Source: Pseudofabraea citricarpa
Lineage: Eukaryota; Ascomycota; Leotiomycetes; Helotiales; Dermateaceae
DNA: 64,000 nt
Direction: 5' to 3'
Assembly (NCBI GenBank): GCA_029641185.1
Contig: JAPWGK010000007.1
Span: 1,426,001 to 1,490,000 of the forward strand
The notes beneath the pieces are model-generated. The model did no database searches. It had not been told where the DNA came from and saw only the letters and a list, made by a program, of their open reading frames with translations. Shown here piece by piece: positions 48,763 to 58,873 of the stretch. The position numbers and the translations under genes are program-made. Positions within the stretch are counted from its first letter, which is position 1. Every line of letters starts with the position of its first letter.

Positions 48763-49578
48763 GCCCTCCTGCCCTTAGACGCTATGGTTCTTGTTCTGTA
48801 CTTTGTTCTTTTTTTGATTTTTTTTTGGCAAATCTCTCTGAGATAAATGTATTGGCACCTTCAAAGTGGATATTATAGAAAAAAAAGTTACAATTGCCTA
48901 AACTCTAAATATGTGATAAATCTTTGTATGGATGTGATAGTTTTTGAAATAGATATAATTTTTAAAAGAATAATCACGTAGGAAAGTGATACGCTAGTAC
49001 CTATATAAAGGTCCCCTTCCTGTAATACTTCGCTCTGTTCCTTAGATAAATCAAGACTTTCAATGCACGGAGTAAATATAATACCTATCGTCTTATAGAT
49101 CACAGTCAATCGATAATAATATGAGAAAAATAAAATAATCTTAAAAAGCTGAAAGATAAACTTAAAATTGAATTGTTTTGAAGAAAAAAAAAGCTTGTAA
49201 TATAACTATAAAGGTTATTATTGATTATAATTTGTTTGAATGAGACTATTTAACTTTTCTCGAAGATTTATACAAAGCTTATATCATAAAAGAGTAAAGC
49301 GGTTCTTGGAATAGGTATTAATGAAATCTTAATCAGTATAATATCTGAAATAGCACCTCGGAGGTGCTACTACAGATATTTCAGATAGATCTGGGTGCTA
49401 TGTCAGATATTTGCTCTTTCTTCATAAAACAAACCACTTGTTCTTTCCTTATTCTTTCTTTGTTCTTTCTTCTTTTGTAGAACAAACCACTTGTTCATTC
49501 TTTGGTTCTTCAACAGGTCATTTAAGCTGTCTTCTTCCCACACCTTTATTCCTCAGCAGCAAGCACTCCAGCACTCTC

Positions 49579-49623
<45 letters not shown>

Positions 49624-49644
49624 CTACACAACACAACTCTCATC
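48763..49644. promoter_or_regulatory. Intergenic with foldback, direct repeats and a (CA)n tract
   Basis: 882 bp. A foldback with a perfect 9-bp inner arm pair (TAGCACCTC/GAGGTGCTA, 49351-49369) lies inside weaker outer arms (49343-49385). AACAAACCACTTGTTC is repeated at 49428-49443 and 49481-49496. A dinucleotide run precedes the start of copy 2. Confidence 0.6.
49580..49622 (+). repeat. (CA)n microsatellite in the presumed 5' UTR
   Basis: About twenty uninterrupted CA units end roughly 23 bp before the ATG at 49645. Confidence 0.95.
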
Positions 49645-50401
49645 ATGGATATGCTCTCAGAGACAATCCTGGAGAGCCACACTGCATACGTGATTTTTGA
49701 AGCACGAAGCGGAGTTGAAGAGGTATCAGAAGGAGAGGCGTACATGAGAGCAGGAGAGCCCGGAATCTTCGTAAGTCAAAGCCCCACTCCCAAAAACTGA
49801 CGTCTTAAGCAATGCAATTTCTAACCACATGACATGACACAGGACTGGGGAATCTTTGTAACATCAGTAGCGCCAGCAGGTCAGTACTACCGAGCAATTA
49901 GGAAGCCCAGTGGATGGGAGCTAGAGTTCAGCCAGGTCCACAACATCACCGCCACAATCGCTCACGTAGTCCTCGTCAAGGTTGATGTTGTCTCCTCGCA
50001 CCAGGTGGTTGATGCCGTTATCCGCCGCGTGTCAAATGAGACTTTGCCAAATAATCGATCTAGGCAGCCCTCTGTCGGCAGAACCTGGGTAGTCGACTGC
50101 CTCATCGAGCTGTACAACGCAGAAGCGGCTAAGATCCCGATACAACTTGGTGAGTAAAAACAAACCCAACCCCTTGTAACCCGTGAACACGTTGGCTAAC
50201 TATTTCCCCCCCGCAGAGACTTTTATCGGAGGTGGCATTCGGTACGCAAGCGAGGTAGCGCCGTACAATGAGCATACCGCTACCATCACCGCATGGAATC
50301 CCTTGACTCTCGAGAATGGTGCCTCATTAGATTCCCTGAATTTCGAGGGTGATGGGGTCACGGACTCCGAAGAGAATGGTGATGGCTCAGAACATGTCTA
50401 A
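49645..50401 (+). CDS. Small protein of unknown function, DWGIF/WV-DCLIEL family, copy 2
   Basis: Three exons (49645-49770, 49843-50149, 50217-50401) give 205 residues. The core matches copy 1: DWGIFVTSVAPAGQYY, a WELEFSQ segment, RTWVVDCLIELYNAEAAKIP, then ETFI at the start of exon 3. Both intron phases and the 307-nt exon 2 are identical to copy 1, while the N-terminus and the C-terminal tail differ (this copy ends in an acidic DSEENGDGSEHV tail with no Asp-Ser repeat). Function unknown. The ATG used is the first one in frame after the CA tract; a longer frame upstream would start with TTG. Confidence 0.8.
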
Positions 50402-51369
50402 GCAAGCTTTCCTGCTCTCGGACGGCCTGGTCTGATCTGGCATTTCCTTTTCTGTTGTGGGTAATCCTGTGCGCGGGACGTACAGAACTGAGACTGTTTA
50501 GAGTTATTTTGCATCCTGGATAGATAACTTTCTTGTGCTACCTGGGTAGCTGTGTGTTAATACTAATTTATATCTCTCCTTGAATTAAATGTCTTCAACC
50601 TCTGTCCGTAGTTATGTGATTGGTCATTCGTTGCCGTTGTCGCTTGGAATTCGAGATTAGCTTCTAAGCCTTCCTGCCCGCCCTTGGGTTAAGCTTTAGG
50701 CGCCGTGTTTGATCTGGTATTCCTTTTTCTGCTCTAGTGGGTTCTGTGCGCGGGGCGTTAGTAGTAATGTTTTAACAGCGATTTAGATTTACATCTCCTC
50801 TTGAATGGAATGTCTTTAAATTCTGTCCGCATGTGATTATTCGCTACTGCTCTCGCCGCTGCTCTTGGTACCGTCAGATATTTTCATTCTGCAGGAGCAT
50901 GAAAAGTAGAAAAACAATCGAAAAAGAAAAGAAAATCGCTAGAGGATCAAAGTTCAAGGATAAGTCGCAGAAGATTATCATATCACGCATAGCAATGATA
51001 CTACATATTCGAAATTTCGTCAAGCTCAGGAGACGAAGAAAGATTTGGATAATGCTGATACGACAGTTACGGTTTCAAAGTCTGTGTGGGATACAAATGT
51101 TACACATTTGTAGCAGACTGTTATGCAAAGGAATGGCTTTTGAATAGATGGTACAACTTTCTAGAATGTAGAAAGAATCTTGTTGTTTCTATCAGATATG
51201 ATCACCTTTGGTATACCTTAGTCTATAGCATGGAGTCTCAAAAGCAGAGCATTAGCCTACTGTTGTCCTTTTGGAGAATTGGTATGTTACCGATAGCAGA
51301 ATGAAGTCAATAATTAATATATGGAACGCCACCGATAGAAAGCAATTAGCTGTAGTAATCTATAGGGCT
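50402..51369. other. Intergenic
   Basis: 968 bp. GCTTT...TTCTG...GTGCGCGGG-like sequence just after copy 2 (50405-50480) recurs at about 50688-50760, an imperfect direct repeat. The 50830-51300 stretch has a basic reading frame that might be a decayed transposon, but I cannot support it. Confidence 0.5.
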
Positions 51370-51740
51370 TATTTATCATTATCCCACTTTTCTAGACGTT
51401 GCTAAGGGAATATTAAAGCTATAGTAAAAGCGCAGATACGCATATTCTCCAACTTTCATAAAGGATAGCATATATTTCTTGTTATAACAAAACTTCCAAG
51501 ATATCTGCGTGAAATCAATAGCCTCCTTAGCTTCGATTCGTGCTCGCAGCTTATGAACAACTGGGATATGACCATTTATATCGAATTGGAAATTGGGCAT
51601 GAACCCGCACACGATCTCATTTGGAGTCTTCCCAATTAATACGTTACTGTTATTAAAAATTACTTGAATATTTGGTAGTGCTGCCTTCTATTCTATAGGA
51701 TCTTCTATACTATTAGGAAACAAACAGTGTGCTATTGGAA
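51370..51740 (-). mobile_element. Ty3/Gypsy retrotransposon fragment, integrase C-terminal part
   Basis: On the minus strand the frame reads KAALPNIQVIFNNS...GKTPNEIVCGF, then ARIEAKEAIDFTQISWKFCYNKK and FMKVGEYAYLRFYYSFNIP. This fits the end of a fungal Gypsy integrase (TPNEI.YGF, ARIEA..AI.FAQ....YYD, KVGDYVYLRLHKGYNIPS). At least one in-frame stop is present near 51690. It is a fragment without visible LTRs. It is far less A/T-shifted than the relic at 1-1220, and belongs to a different lineage. Confidence 0.75.
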
Positions 51741-52018
51741 TTCTGCAAGAGCATAGGTGGTGATTTGAAAATCAAAGATACCAACAACCTCCTGGTATGG
51801 GCTGGTCAAGTGACTATCTCTAGATTAGAATAGGTTAGACGGGTAAGGAGGAGGTAAGCATATAGTGGACACGTGATGTACCAATGGGTACTATGTCAGA
51901 TGCGGGGAAACGCCTCAAAATAACCAACCCCACGAACCAAAAACCTTTTTAGGTACGGCTGCTGGAACTTTGTAATCGTGTCTTTGCTATACTACAAGAT
52001 TGGAGAATAAACTCTATC

Positions 52019-53565
52019 ATGGCGATCAAGATCAATACCAACGTAAGAACTCCGATGTATCAAGTACAGCTGCAGCTGACAGAGGACAGTCTTTTGCTGG
52101 CAATGTAATCAACAACAAACTTGTTCCCACTGCAGAGACGCGGCATACGATCAATCCTGCAGACGGGGAGGCTCTGTACGAGGTTCCAGTGTCGACACAA
52201 GAAGATGTCGATACAGCGGTCAAGTACGCGCGAGAAGCGTTCAAGAGCTGGTCAAGAACGAGCTATGAGGAGAGGGGAAAGCTGCTGCTCGCGTATGCCG
52301 ATGCCATTGAAGCCAATCGAGACGAGCTAGAGACGCTGCTGGTTAAAGAGCAAGGAAAACCACTCAGTCTCGCACATACCGAGTTCGAGATGACGCTCGG
52401 CTGGCTCAGGGCCTTCTCGACCATGAAGATCGAGGAAGAGATCCTGGACGAGAACGACGAGCGGACCGTATATCAGACATTCTCACCTCTAGGCGTATGC
52501 TGTGGCATCGTCCCTTGGAATTGGCCCGTCTTGCTCGGTCTGGGAAAGGTCGGTCCTGCTCTCCTCACGGGCAATACCATGATCATCAAGCCGTCCCCCT
52601 TTACGCCCTACTGCGATCTCAAGCTCGGCGAGATTGGCATGTCCATCTTCCCACCGGGCGTGTTGCAAGTCTTGAGCGGTGGTGATGATCTGGGCCCCAT
52701 GCTGACAGAGCACCCGGACATCGACAAGATCAGCTTCACAGGCTCCATCGCCACGGGCAAGAGGGTCATGGAGAGTTGCGCAAAGACGCTGAAGCGCGTG
52801 ACGCTTGAGCTGGGCGGGAATGACCCAGCTATCATATGTGAAGACGTCGACATCGACAAGATCATCCCCAAGATTGCAGCGCTGGCCTTTATGAACTCGG
52901 GCCAGATCTGCATGCTCATCAAGCGGCTGTATGTGCACGAGGCCATCTACGACAGCTTCCGCGACGCCCTCGTTGCCTTTACCAAGAGCATCAAGACGGG
53001 GAATGGCTTTGAGGCCGACGTCATGGTTGGGCCTTTGCAGAACAGCATGCAGTAAGTTGAAGAAGAAGCGCCTCGCTTGAGGTTCTGAGTATTATACTGA
53101 TTCCTGCTCGCTAGATACGAGAAAGTCAAAGACATGTATTCGGAAATCGGCAAGTGCTCCTGGAAGACGGCCTTTGGCGGCGACATCCAGGAGGCGTCCA
53201 AGGGATTCTTCATCACGCCGGCCATTATCGACAACCCGCCTGAGGACTCACGGATCGTCGCAGAGGAGCCATTCGGACCCATCATCCCCATGTTGAAATG
53301 GAGCGACGAAGACGACGTCCTGCTGAGGGCAAACCAGGGCAAGACGGGGCTGGGCGCTTCAGTGTGGAGTAGGGATTTAACTCGGGCAGAGCGCATGGCT
53401 CGAGAATTGTCAGCCGGCAGTGTCTGGGTCAACTCCCACTTCGACGTCGCCCCGAATGTGCCTTTTGGTGGGCATAAGTGGAGTGGCTTGGGGACGGAAT
53501 GGGGTCAGGATGGCTTGAAGTCGTATTGCAACTCACGGTCGTTGTGGATCTGGAAGAATATGTGA
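52019..53565 (+). CDS. NAD(P)-dependent aldehyde dehydrogenase (ALDH superfamily)
   Basis: Oxidises an aldehyde to the acid; cytosolic, no targeting peptide visible. Three exons (52019-52042, 52090-53051, 53115-53565) give 478 residues. The long frame upstream of exon 2 has no ATG; the only good start is the ATG at 52019, giving an 8-codon first exon (MAIKINTN) joined to SFAGNVINNKLV. The catalytic Cys281 lies in NSGQICM, and the general base Glu248 in LELGGND. PWNWP and EEPFGPI, cofactor and structural motifs, are present, as is the end motif PFGG.KWSGLG.E.G. The substrate cannot be told. The length is close to the usual for the family (about 480-500). Confidence 0.9.
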
Positions 53566-54047
53566 TGATTACATGGCTTGGGTTGTTATAGGGATTTAGC
53601 TTTACTTCGATTGTTATTGGAATCACTATATCACATTATCATGTTACCTCGTATATATAGTATGTTGTTGACTTTCACATGCAAATGCAGATGCAGATGC
53701 AGATGGCGGTTGGGCCGGCCGGGAGCTGTCGGGGGTCTCGGGGGATGGATACAGGGGGCTTCAGGCGGTCTAGTGGGGGTTATGGGGAGTTTATAGGGAG
53801 TTTATAGGGAGTCTAGGGCCAGTCTAGGGCCCGTCTAGGGGGGCCACCCTTATCTTGCCGCAATCGGCGCAGCACCATCACGCATCACTTCCCATTCGCA
53901 GCCTATCACACCTTCCCACGCTCATCATATACTGCAGCTCGTCAGCACCAGCACAAGCACCAGCACCAGCACCAGCAGCATGTATATCCTCGCCCTCCAC
54001 CAGCTTCTTCAGTCGGCCAGGCGCATATTATATTTGCTGCCATAGAC
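53566..54047. other. Intergenic: G-run cluster and hexanucleotide repeat
   Basis: 482 bp. GCAGAT repeats (53686-53703) lead into a G-rich run of five GGGGG/GGGG tracts (about 53729-53787), a short tandem GGGAGTTTATA repeat (about 53784-53808) and GTCTAGGG repeats (53811-53840). A (CAGCAC)n-like hexanucleotide run (53942-53980) falls in the presumed 5' UTR of the F-box gene. Confidence 0.75.
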
Positions 54048-54989
54048 ATGCTGGCGCATGCGTTTCCCACTCTGCCCACGGAACTGTGGCTCTCCATCCT
54101 CGAGTACCTCAATCGCGAGTCGGATCTGGTCCAGCTCTGGTCTTGCCGCCATGTCTGCACCACTTTCCGTGATGCCGTCGAGTCTATGGTGCGGGAGAAG
54201 CATCTAAAGAGGACGCAGATACAATATGATCTCGGTGAGCATGTCTACAGGGCAATCGAGCAGAGCATTGATTCTAACAGCGAGACAGGCGTCGAGTATC
54301 TCCCCGACGGCTCCCGAGTCTACCTTGGCTTTGAATTCAGATTTAGCCACCTCTCCCCCGATCGCACGAGTGCCATCTTCTGCGAGGACGATTTCCCCGA
54401 CAAGTGGAAGAGCATGTCGTGTCGCAAGATGCGAAAGGTGCTGCAGCAGAACGATCTCGAGGCCCCGAGCCATACGGTCCAGATCCGACACAATATCAAT
54501 GATACCCCAGTGCCGGGCTTGTCGATGGACTACGAGAGACTTGAATTGTCATGCGACTGGCGAGCTCTATACACGGCCTTCCTTCGTGAGGCAGGGCTCT
54601 TTGAGAAGCTGCAAGACGTGTGGGCCGCGAGCCGACGAGATTGGATCCAGCATCTGGGAGAGATGATGGCGGCACCGCGGGAGGACAACGCCGGCACAAT
54701 GATAGATGCCTTTTCCGAATTCAGGACCCAGATAGACGAGTTCCAGAAGATGGCGCGTCGTGCCCGCATCAGAAATCAATTCATGGAACTGAACGGCATG
54801 GAGTGGGATATCAAGCGCGATTGGGACTTGGCCGAGGAGTCGAAGATCATGGATCGTCTCGATGACAGAAGACGATATGCGTCGATGGAGTGCTTCAGTG
54901 ATGACGAGCCCGACTCTTCAGATGTCCAAGACGAAGAAGACGACGATGACGAGGGCTGGGAGACGGATGAGACTGATACAGAGGCATGA
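54048..54989 (+). CDS. F-box domain protein with acidic C-terminus
   Basis: Intronless, 313 residues. The N-terminus is an F-box: FPTLPTELWLSILEYL, then LVQLWSCRHVCTTFRDAVES. F-box proteins bring substrates to SCF ubiquitin ligases through Skp1. The rest has no repeat type I recognise (no WD40 or LRR). Near the middle there is a charged alpha-helical stretch (EFRTQIDEFQKMARRARIRN), and the protein ends in an acidic tail (DDEPDSSDVQDEEDDDDEGW). The target is unknown. The start is the first Met, directly before the F-box. Confidence 0.85.
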   Translation: MLAHAFPTLPTELWLSILEYLNRESDLVQLWSCRHVCTTFRDAVESMVREKHLKRTQIQYDLGEHVYRAIEQSIDSNSETGVEYLPDGSRVYLGFEFRFSHLSPDRTSAIFCEDDFPDKWKSMSCRKMRKVLQQNDLEAPSHTVQIRHNINDTPVPGLSMDYERLELSCDWRALYTAFLREAGLFEKLQDVWAASRRDWIQHLGEMMAAPREDNAGTMIDAFSEFRTQIDEFQKMARRARIRNQFMELNGMEWDIKRDWDLAEESKIMDRLDDRRRYASMECFSDDEPDSSDVQDEEDDDDEGWETDETDTEA

Positions 54990-55642
54990 GATGAAATCCA
55001 CCTCGGTCGTCGGGCCCGAGAGCCAACTGGGAAGTTATTGCTGACTGCCGGTACTCGAAACTCCGCAAGTGACTTCTTGCTTCGACAGAAGTCCAGGATG
55101 GCTCAGGTGCAGTCATGTTTACATGCATTCGTGGCTGTCAACCAATCACGCACCATGGAAATATCACTCTGTGCGGGCCTTCGCCATTATTCTAGCATGC
55201 AAGACCCTCAACGCTTGACCTTTTTATACTTCTCAATCAACTCAATTGATTCCTCCTGCTTCAATTGCCGTTCCAACTGCCGGTCTTTTATCTTCTTGTA
55301 TACTTGCCTCTGTCACAGAATCGTGAACCCTATCGGCTGGATTCCGGTCAAGAGCTGTCGGGGTACGGTTGAAGAGCCAAGTAATCTCCCCGCAAAGCCA
55401 AGGTTTGTGGCATCTCGGGAAGTCATTCTGCCCAAGAACATAAGCACTTACCGTTGAGTGGCAGCTGTGAAAGCTGACATTAAACTTGGTCATACCTCGA
55501 CATTCGTAAACTCTGAGCTGCCGACCGAGCTATATATTGCGACAAGCTTCTGCTGCTTTGAGCTTGTGCCACCGTACCAAGTGTTCCTGACTGCCCGCAC
55601 ATTTGGAAAATTTTCGACCAAGCCTTCCTCCAGACCTTCAGG
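54990..55642. other. Intergenic, MFS promoter side
   Basis: 653 bp without a supported gene. A TATATATTG box lies near 55531, about 110 bp before the MFS start. Confidence 0.5.
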
Positions 55643-57431
55643 ATGGCGGAGACCAAAGAAGCATCCGGCCACCTCGAAGCTACGGAGAAGGTGTCTTCTA
55701 GCGAGGACAACTTACCCATTGACTGGAATGATGAAGACGAGAAACGTATCAGACGACGGATGGATATGCGCATCGTGCCCACCGTCTTCGTACTGTACCT
55801 TTTGTGCTTCATAGACAGGTCAGTGGATGCGCCAACAATGGAAATGTTTTGTACTAATGCTGTTTCTATAGAGCCAATATTGGGTAGGATAATTACATCT
55901 TTTTGCCATCAAGTCACTATAGCTAATCATGACATAGCAATGCCCGTATTCAAGGAATGGCGAAGGAACTGGAACTTACCGGCTACCGTTTCAATTGGGC
56001 GCTGACAATCTTTTACTTCTCCTATATCGCTGTGGAGATACCATCCAATATTCTGTTGAAGTTCTTGGGCGGCCGGTTAGTTCTCTGTTTTGTTGAGCTA
56101 TTCAAGATCTAACAAGACGTAGATACTACCTTCCGGCTTTGGTTATCGCGTTTGGTGTGATATCCATGTGCACATCGTTTGTGACCAACTACAAGGGTCT
56201 TTATGCTTGTAGATTTTTCCTTGGTCTGGCGGAAGGTGGGATGATGCCTGGCATGTAAGTTAAGCATCTCAAAGAGGACATTATTTGCGTTCTCCGGGTT
56301 AGATCGTGTGGAGCAAATAAAAACTAATGCTCAACAGTGCCTATTATCTGTCATGTTTCTATCGACGTCACGAGTTACTTTTCCGCGTCGGCATATACAT
56401 CACAGGAGCTTCTCTTGCTGGAGCTTTTGGTGGCCTCCTCGCAGCAGGATTGTCACCTATTCCGGAGTGGGGTGTTTCTTCCCGAAGAATATACAATTGG
56501 CGCAACATCTTCTTTTTCGAGGGACTATTTACCTTGGTTTTCTCGGGTCTTGGTATGCTCATTCTTCCTTCGACTCCAGACAAGTGTAAATTTCTCACCC
56601 CTCGAGATCGCTACATTGCCCTGGAACGCATCAACCGCGAGCACAAGGAATCTGCCAAAGAACCAACCCAGAGACATCATGTGAAGCGAGCCTTTACAAA
56701 TATCAACAACTGGATATGTGCTTTTGGATTCTTCTGCATCAATGTCTCTGTCCAGTCATTCTCTCTCTTTCTTCCAACAATTCTTAGCAACCTGGGTTGG
56801 ACAAACTTGAGGACGCAATTCTACAGTGTCCCTCCGTACGTGACGGCCTGTGTGTGGGCCATCTTCATCGCACGCATGAGTGATGTCTACAAGAAGAGAG
56901 GAATATTCATCATTGGTGGAAATCTCCTGGCGATTGTGGGGTACACCATGCTCGTTACTGTGAAGACAAATTCATTGAAATATCTAGCTGTGTAAGTCAC
57001 GATTGCGGACCGATACCAAACGTACCGTATCTCTATCATGTACCGTCCAGCTAACCATAGACAGGTTCTTCGCTTCGAGTGGTGCATTCCCCCAAGGACC
57101 TGCCTTTTTAGCGTGGGGTCTCAACAACGCCGCGGGGCCCTCGATCCGAGCCGTCAGTGGTGGCTTCATCGTCGCCGTAGGCAACATCGGCGCCATCCTC
57201 GCAACCTGGACCTATCTGGAGCAGGACAAACCGAACTTCTACCGCGGCCACTACATCAACATCGGTGCTCAGTGCGTCGCGTGCCTGCTCGCCATCACGG
57301 GTATCCTGTACACCAAGTGGGAGAACGGCAAGAGGGAGCGTGGAGAGCGGGATGAGAGGCTGGTTGGCTTGACGGAGGCCGAGGCGGATTCTCTGGGCTA
57401 TAGAAATCCCGAGTTTAGGTATATCTCTTGA
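55643..57431 (+). CDS. MFS transporter, Dal5/anion:cation symporter type (allantoate or nicotinate permease-like)
   Basis: Proton-coupled uptake permease of the plasma membrane. Six exons (55643-55818, 55872-55883, 55938-56075, 56123-56254, 56338-56991, 57065-57431) give 492 residues, including a 12-nt exon 2. Family hallmarks: RIRRRMDMRIVP before helix 1, LLCFIDRANIGNARIQGM, YFSYIAVEIPSNILLK, RFFLGLAEGGMMPG, YYLSCFYRRHELLFRVGIY, WRNIFFFEG, and the C-terminal half AWGLNNAAGPSIRAVSGG. About twelve hydrophobic segments are seen. It ends with a charged cytoplasmic tail (NGKRERGERDER). The substrate is likely a small organic anion such as allantoate, nicotinate or pantothenate, but the sequence does not decide this. 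Confidence 0.92.
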
Positions 57432-58873
57432 GTCTTGATGTGCTTTTAGACGGGGTGGGCCCAGATGGAGGGATGGTTTAGAAAAGGGTAGATTGTAGAT
57501 GACTTGCTCTTGCTCGTAGCTGTTAATCTCAACATTAGTCGCGCGATAGAAGTGTGTGTTTTTTTCGCTTTAAGTATAGACTTGAGTGGACTTTTGGGTA
57601 TTTTGGAAATTCAAGATTTTGAAAGCAGTTTTGTTTAGGGGTAGGTGTTGAGATTGCCCTGTGTTGTGATTGCCCTGTGTCGAGTTGGTGTTGGATATGT
57701 TTATGACGCGCTTGATACTCTCGATATACTTTGATACAAATGCTTATAAGTCCCCCGCCCCCACCCGCCCGGTCCCTCATTATAATCTTAGCCTGAGGAA
57801 GTCTTCGACATTTCATCAGGTTTCAAAACTCCATTCTCGGATTTCCCGACTTGATATAGCTATAGCTGTAGTGAAGTGAAGCAGAGTGGGTCCTGTGCGT
57901 AGACGAGGTAAAAGCATCCTTCGGTTTTCTTCCCTATCTTAAATTTCCTCTTTGATTAACCTTCTCCTGGTGTTTAACTCTCTGCACATATCACCTATAA
58001 TACCGGCAACCCGTGACGTTTTTCTTGATGTGGTCTTATGAATCGATCTCTTATTCTTTCCTATTCTTAGGGTTTCAAGTATGATGATATATCAAGTATA
58101 ACCCTTCTCGATATCATCGTGGTACTGTTTTATGTTTTGGGAGATTTCATAGAGCTTAGATTTCGCACTTCATGTTAGATGGTAGATAGATAAGACGAAA
58201 ATACAGCCGAAGACTCGGCGGGAAATGGGATGACAAAGCATAAAGGATAAAGGTAGAGAGAGGGCTAATAACCCTGCTTGGTGGGCGAAAATATCACTAT
58301 TAACCAATGTGTTAGATTTCGTAATATAGGGCCTGTGTAAATTATAGTTGGAGTAATTGTCTCCTGTCCTCTGTCTTCTGTGGTGTTCTAATGCTGAGTT
58401 AAGCGAGGAGTTTACATAAAGACCACCGTAGGGGAAACCTGTCCACTGGGAACAGTTGAAGCTGAACGTTGCTACGACTAACCGATTGTGTCATATGATT
58501 CAAAGGTTATCAGTGTTTGATGTCTGAGTCTTTTGCTATGAGTATAACTAACGAGCGTGCCGCATATTCGCTAAATATATTCCAAAGTAGTACAAAGCTG
58601 TAACAATGTCTTACAAGCCTTGTGATTTTCATCTTTGAATCTTGTTAATTTGATAGAACAAGCCAAGTCAGGAATCATATGGGAAGAGATGTCATGTTCC
58701 ATTGCATATTATCATCAATTATTCCATCTCGATTAAACCTCTTCTACGTAAGCGACTGCCCACTGCAGCTAGAGACAACTAACTATATGTAGAATTTAGA
58801 AGACTTCCAGCCAAACAAATTACGTGCGGTAATAAGCTATTGTACCACTAGCAACTAGCTGTCATCCACGCAC
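57432..58873. other. Intergenic with G-quadruplex-type tract
   Basis: 1.44 kb between convergent genes. 57752-57770 carries C5-G-C5-A-C3-G-C3 on the plus strand (a four-run G-tract on the minus strand). No gene is seen in the rest. Confidence 0.6.

Noticed and set aside
50830..51304. Possible copia-type retrotransposon relic
   Set aside because: The basic frame and a GYKCYTFVADCYAKE-like stretch are suggestive, but no ordered set of pol motifs could be followed.
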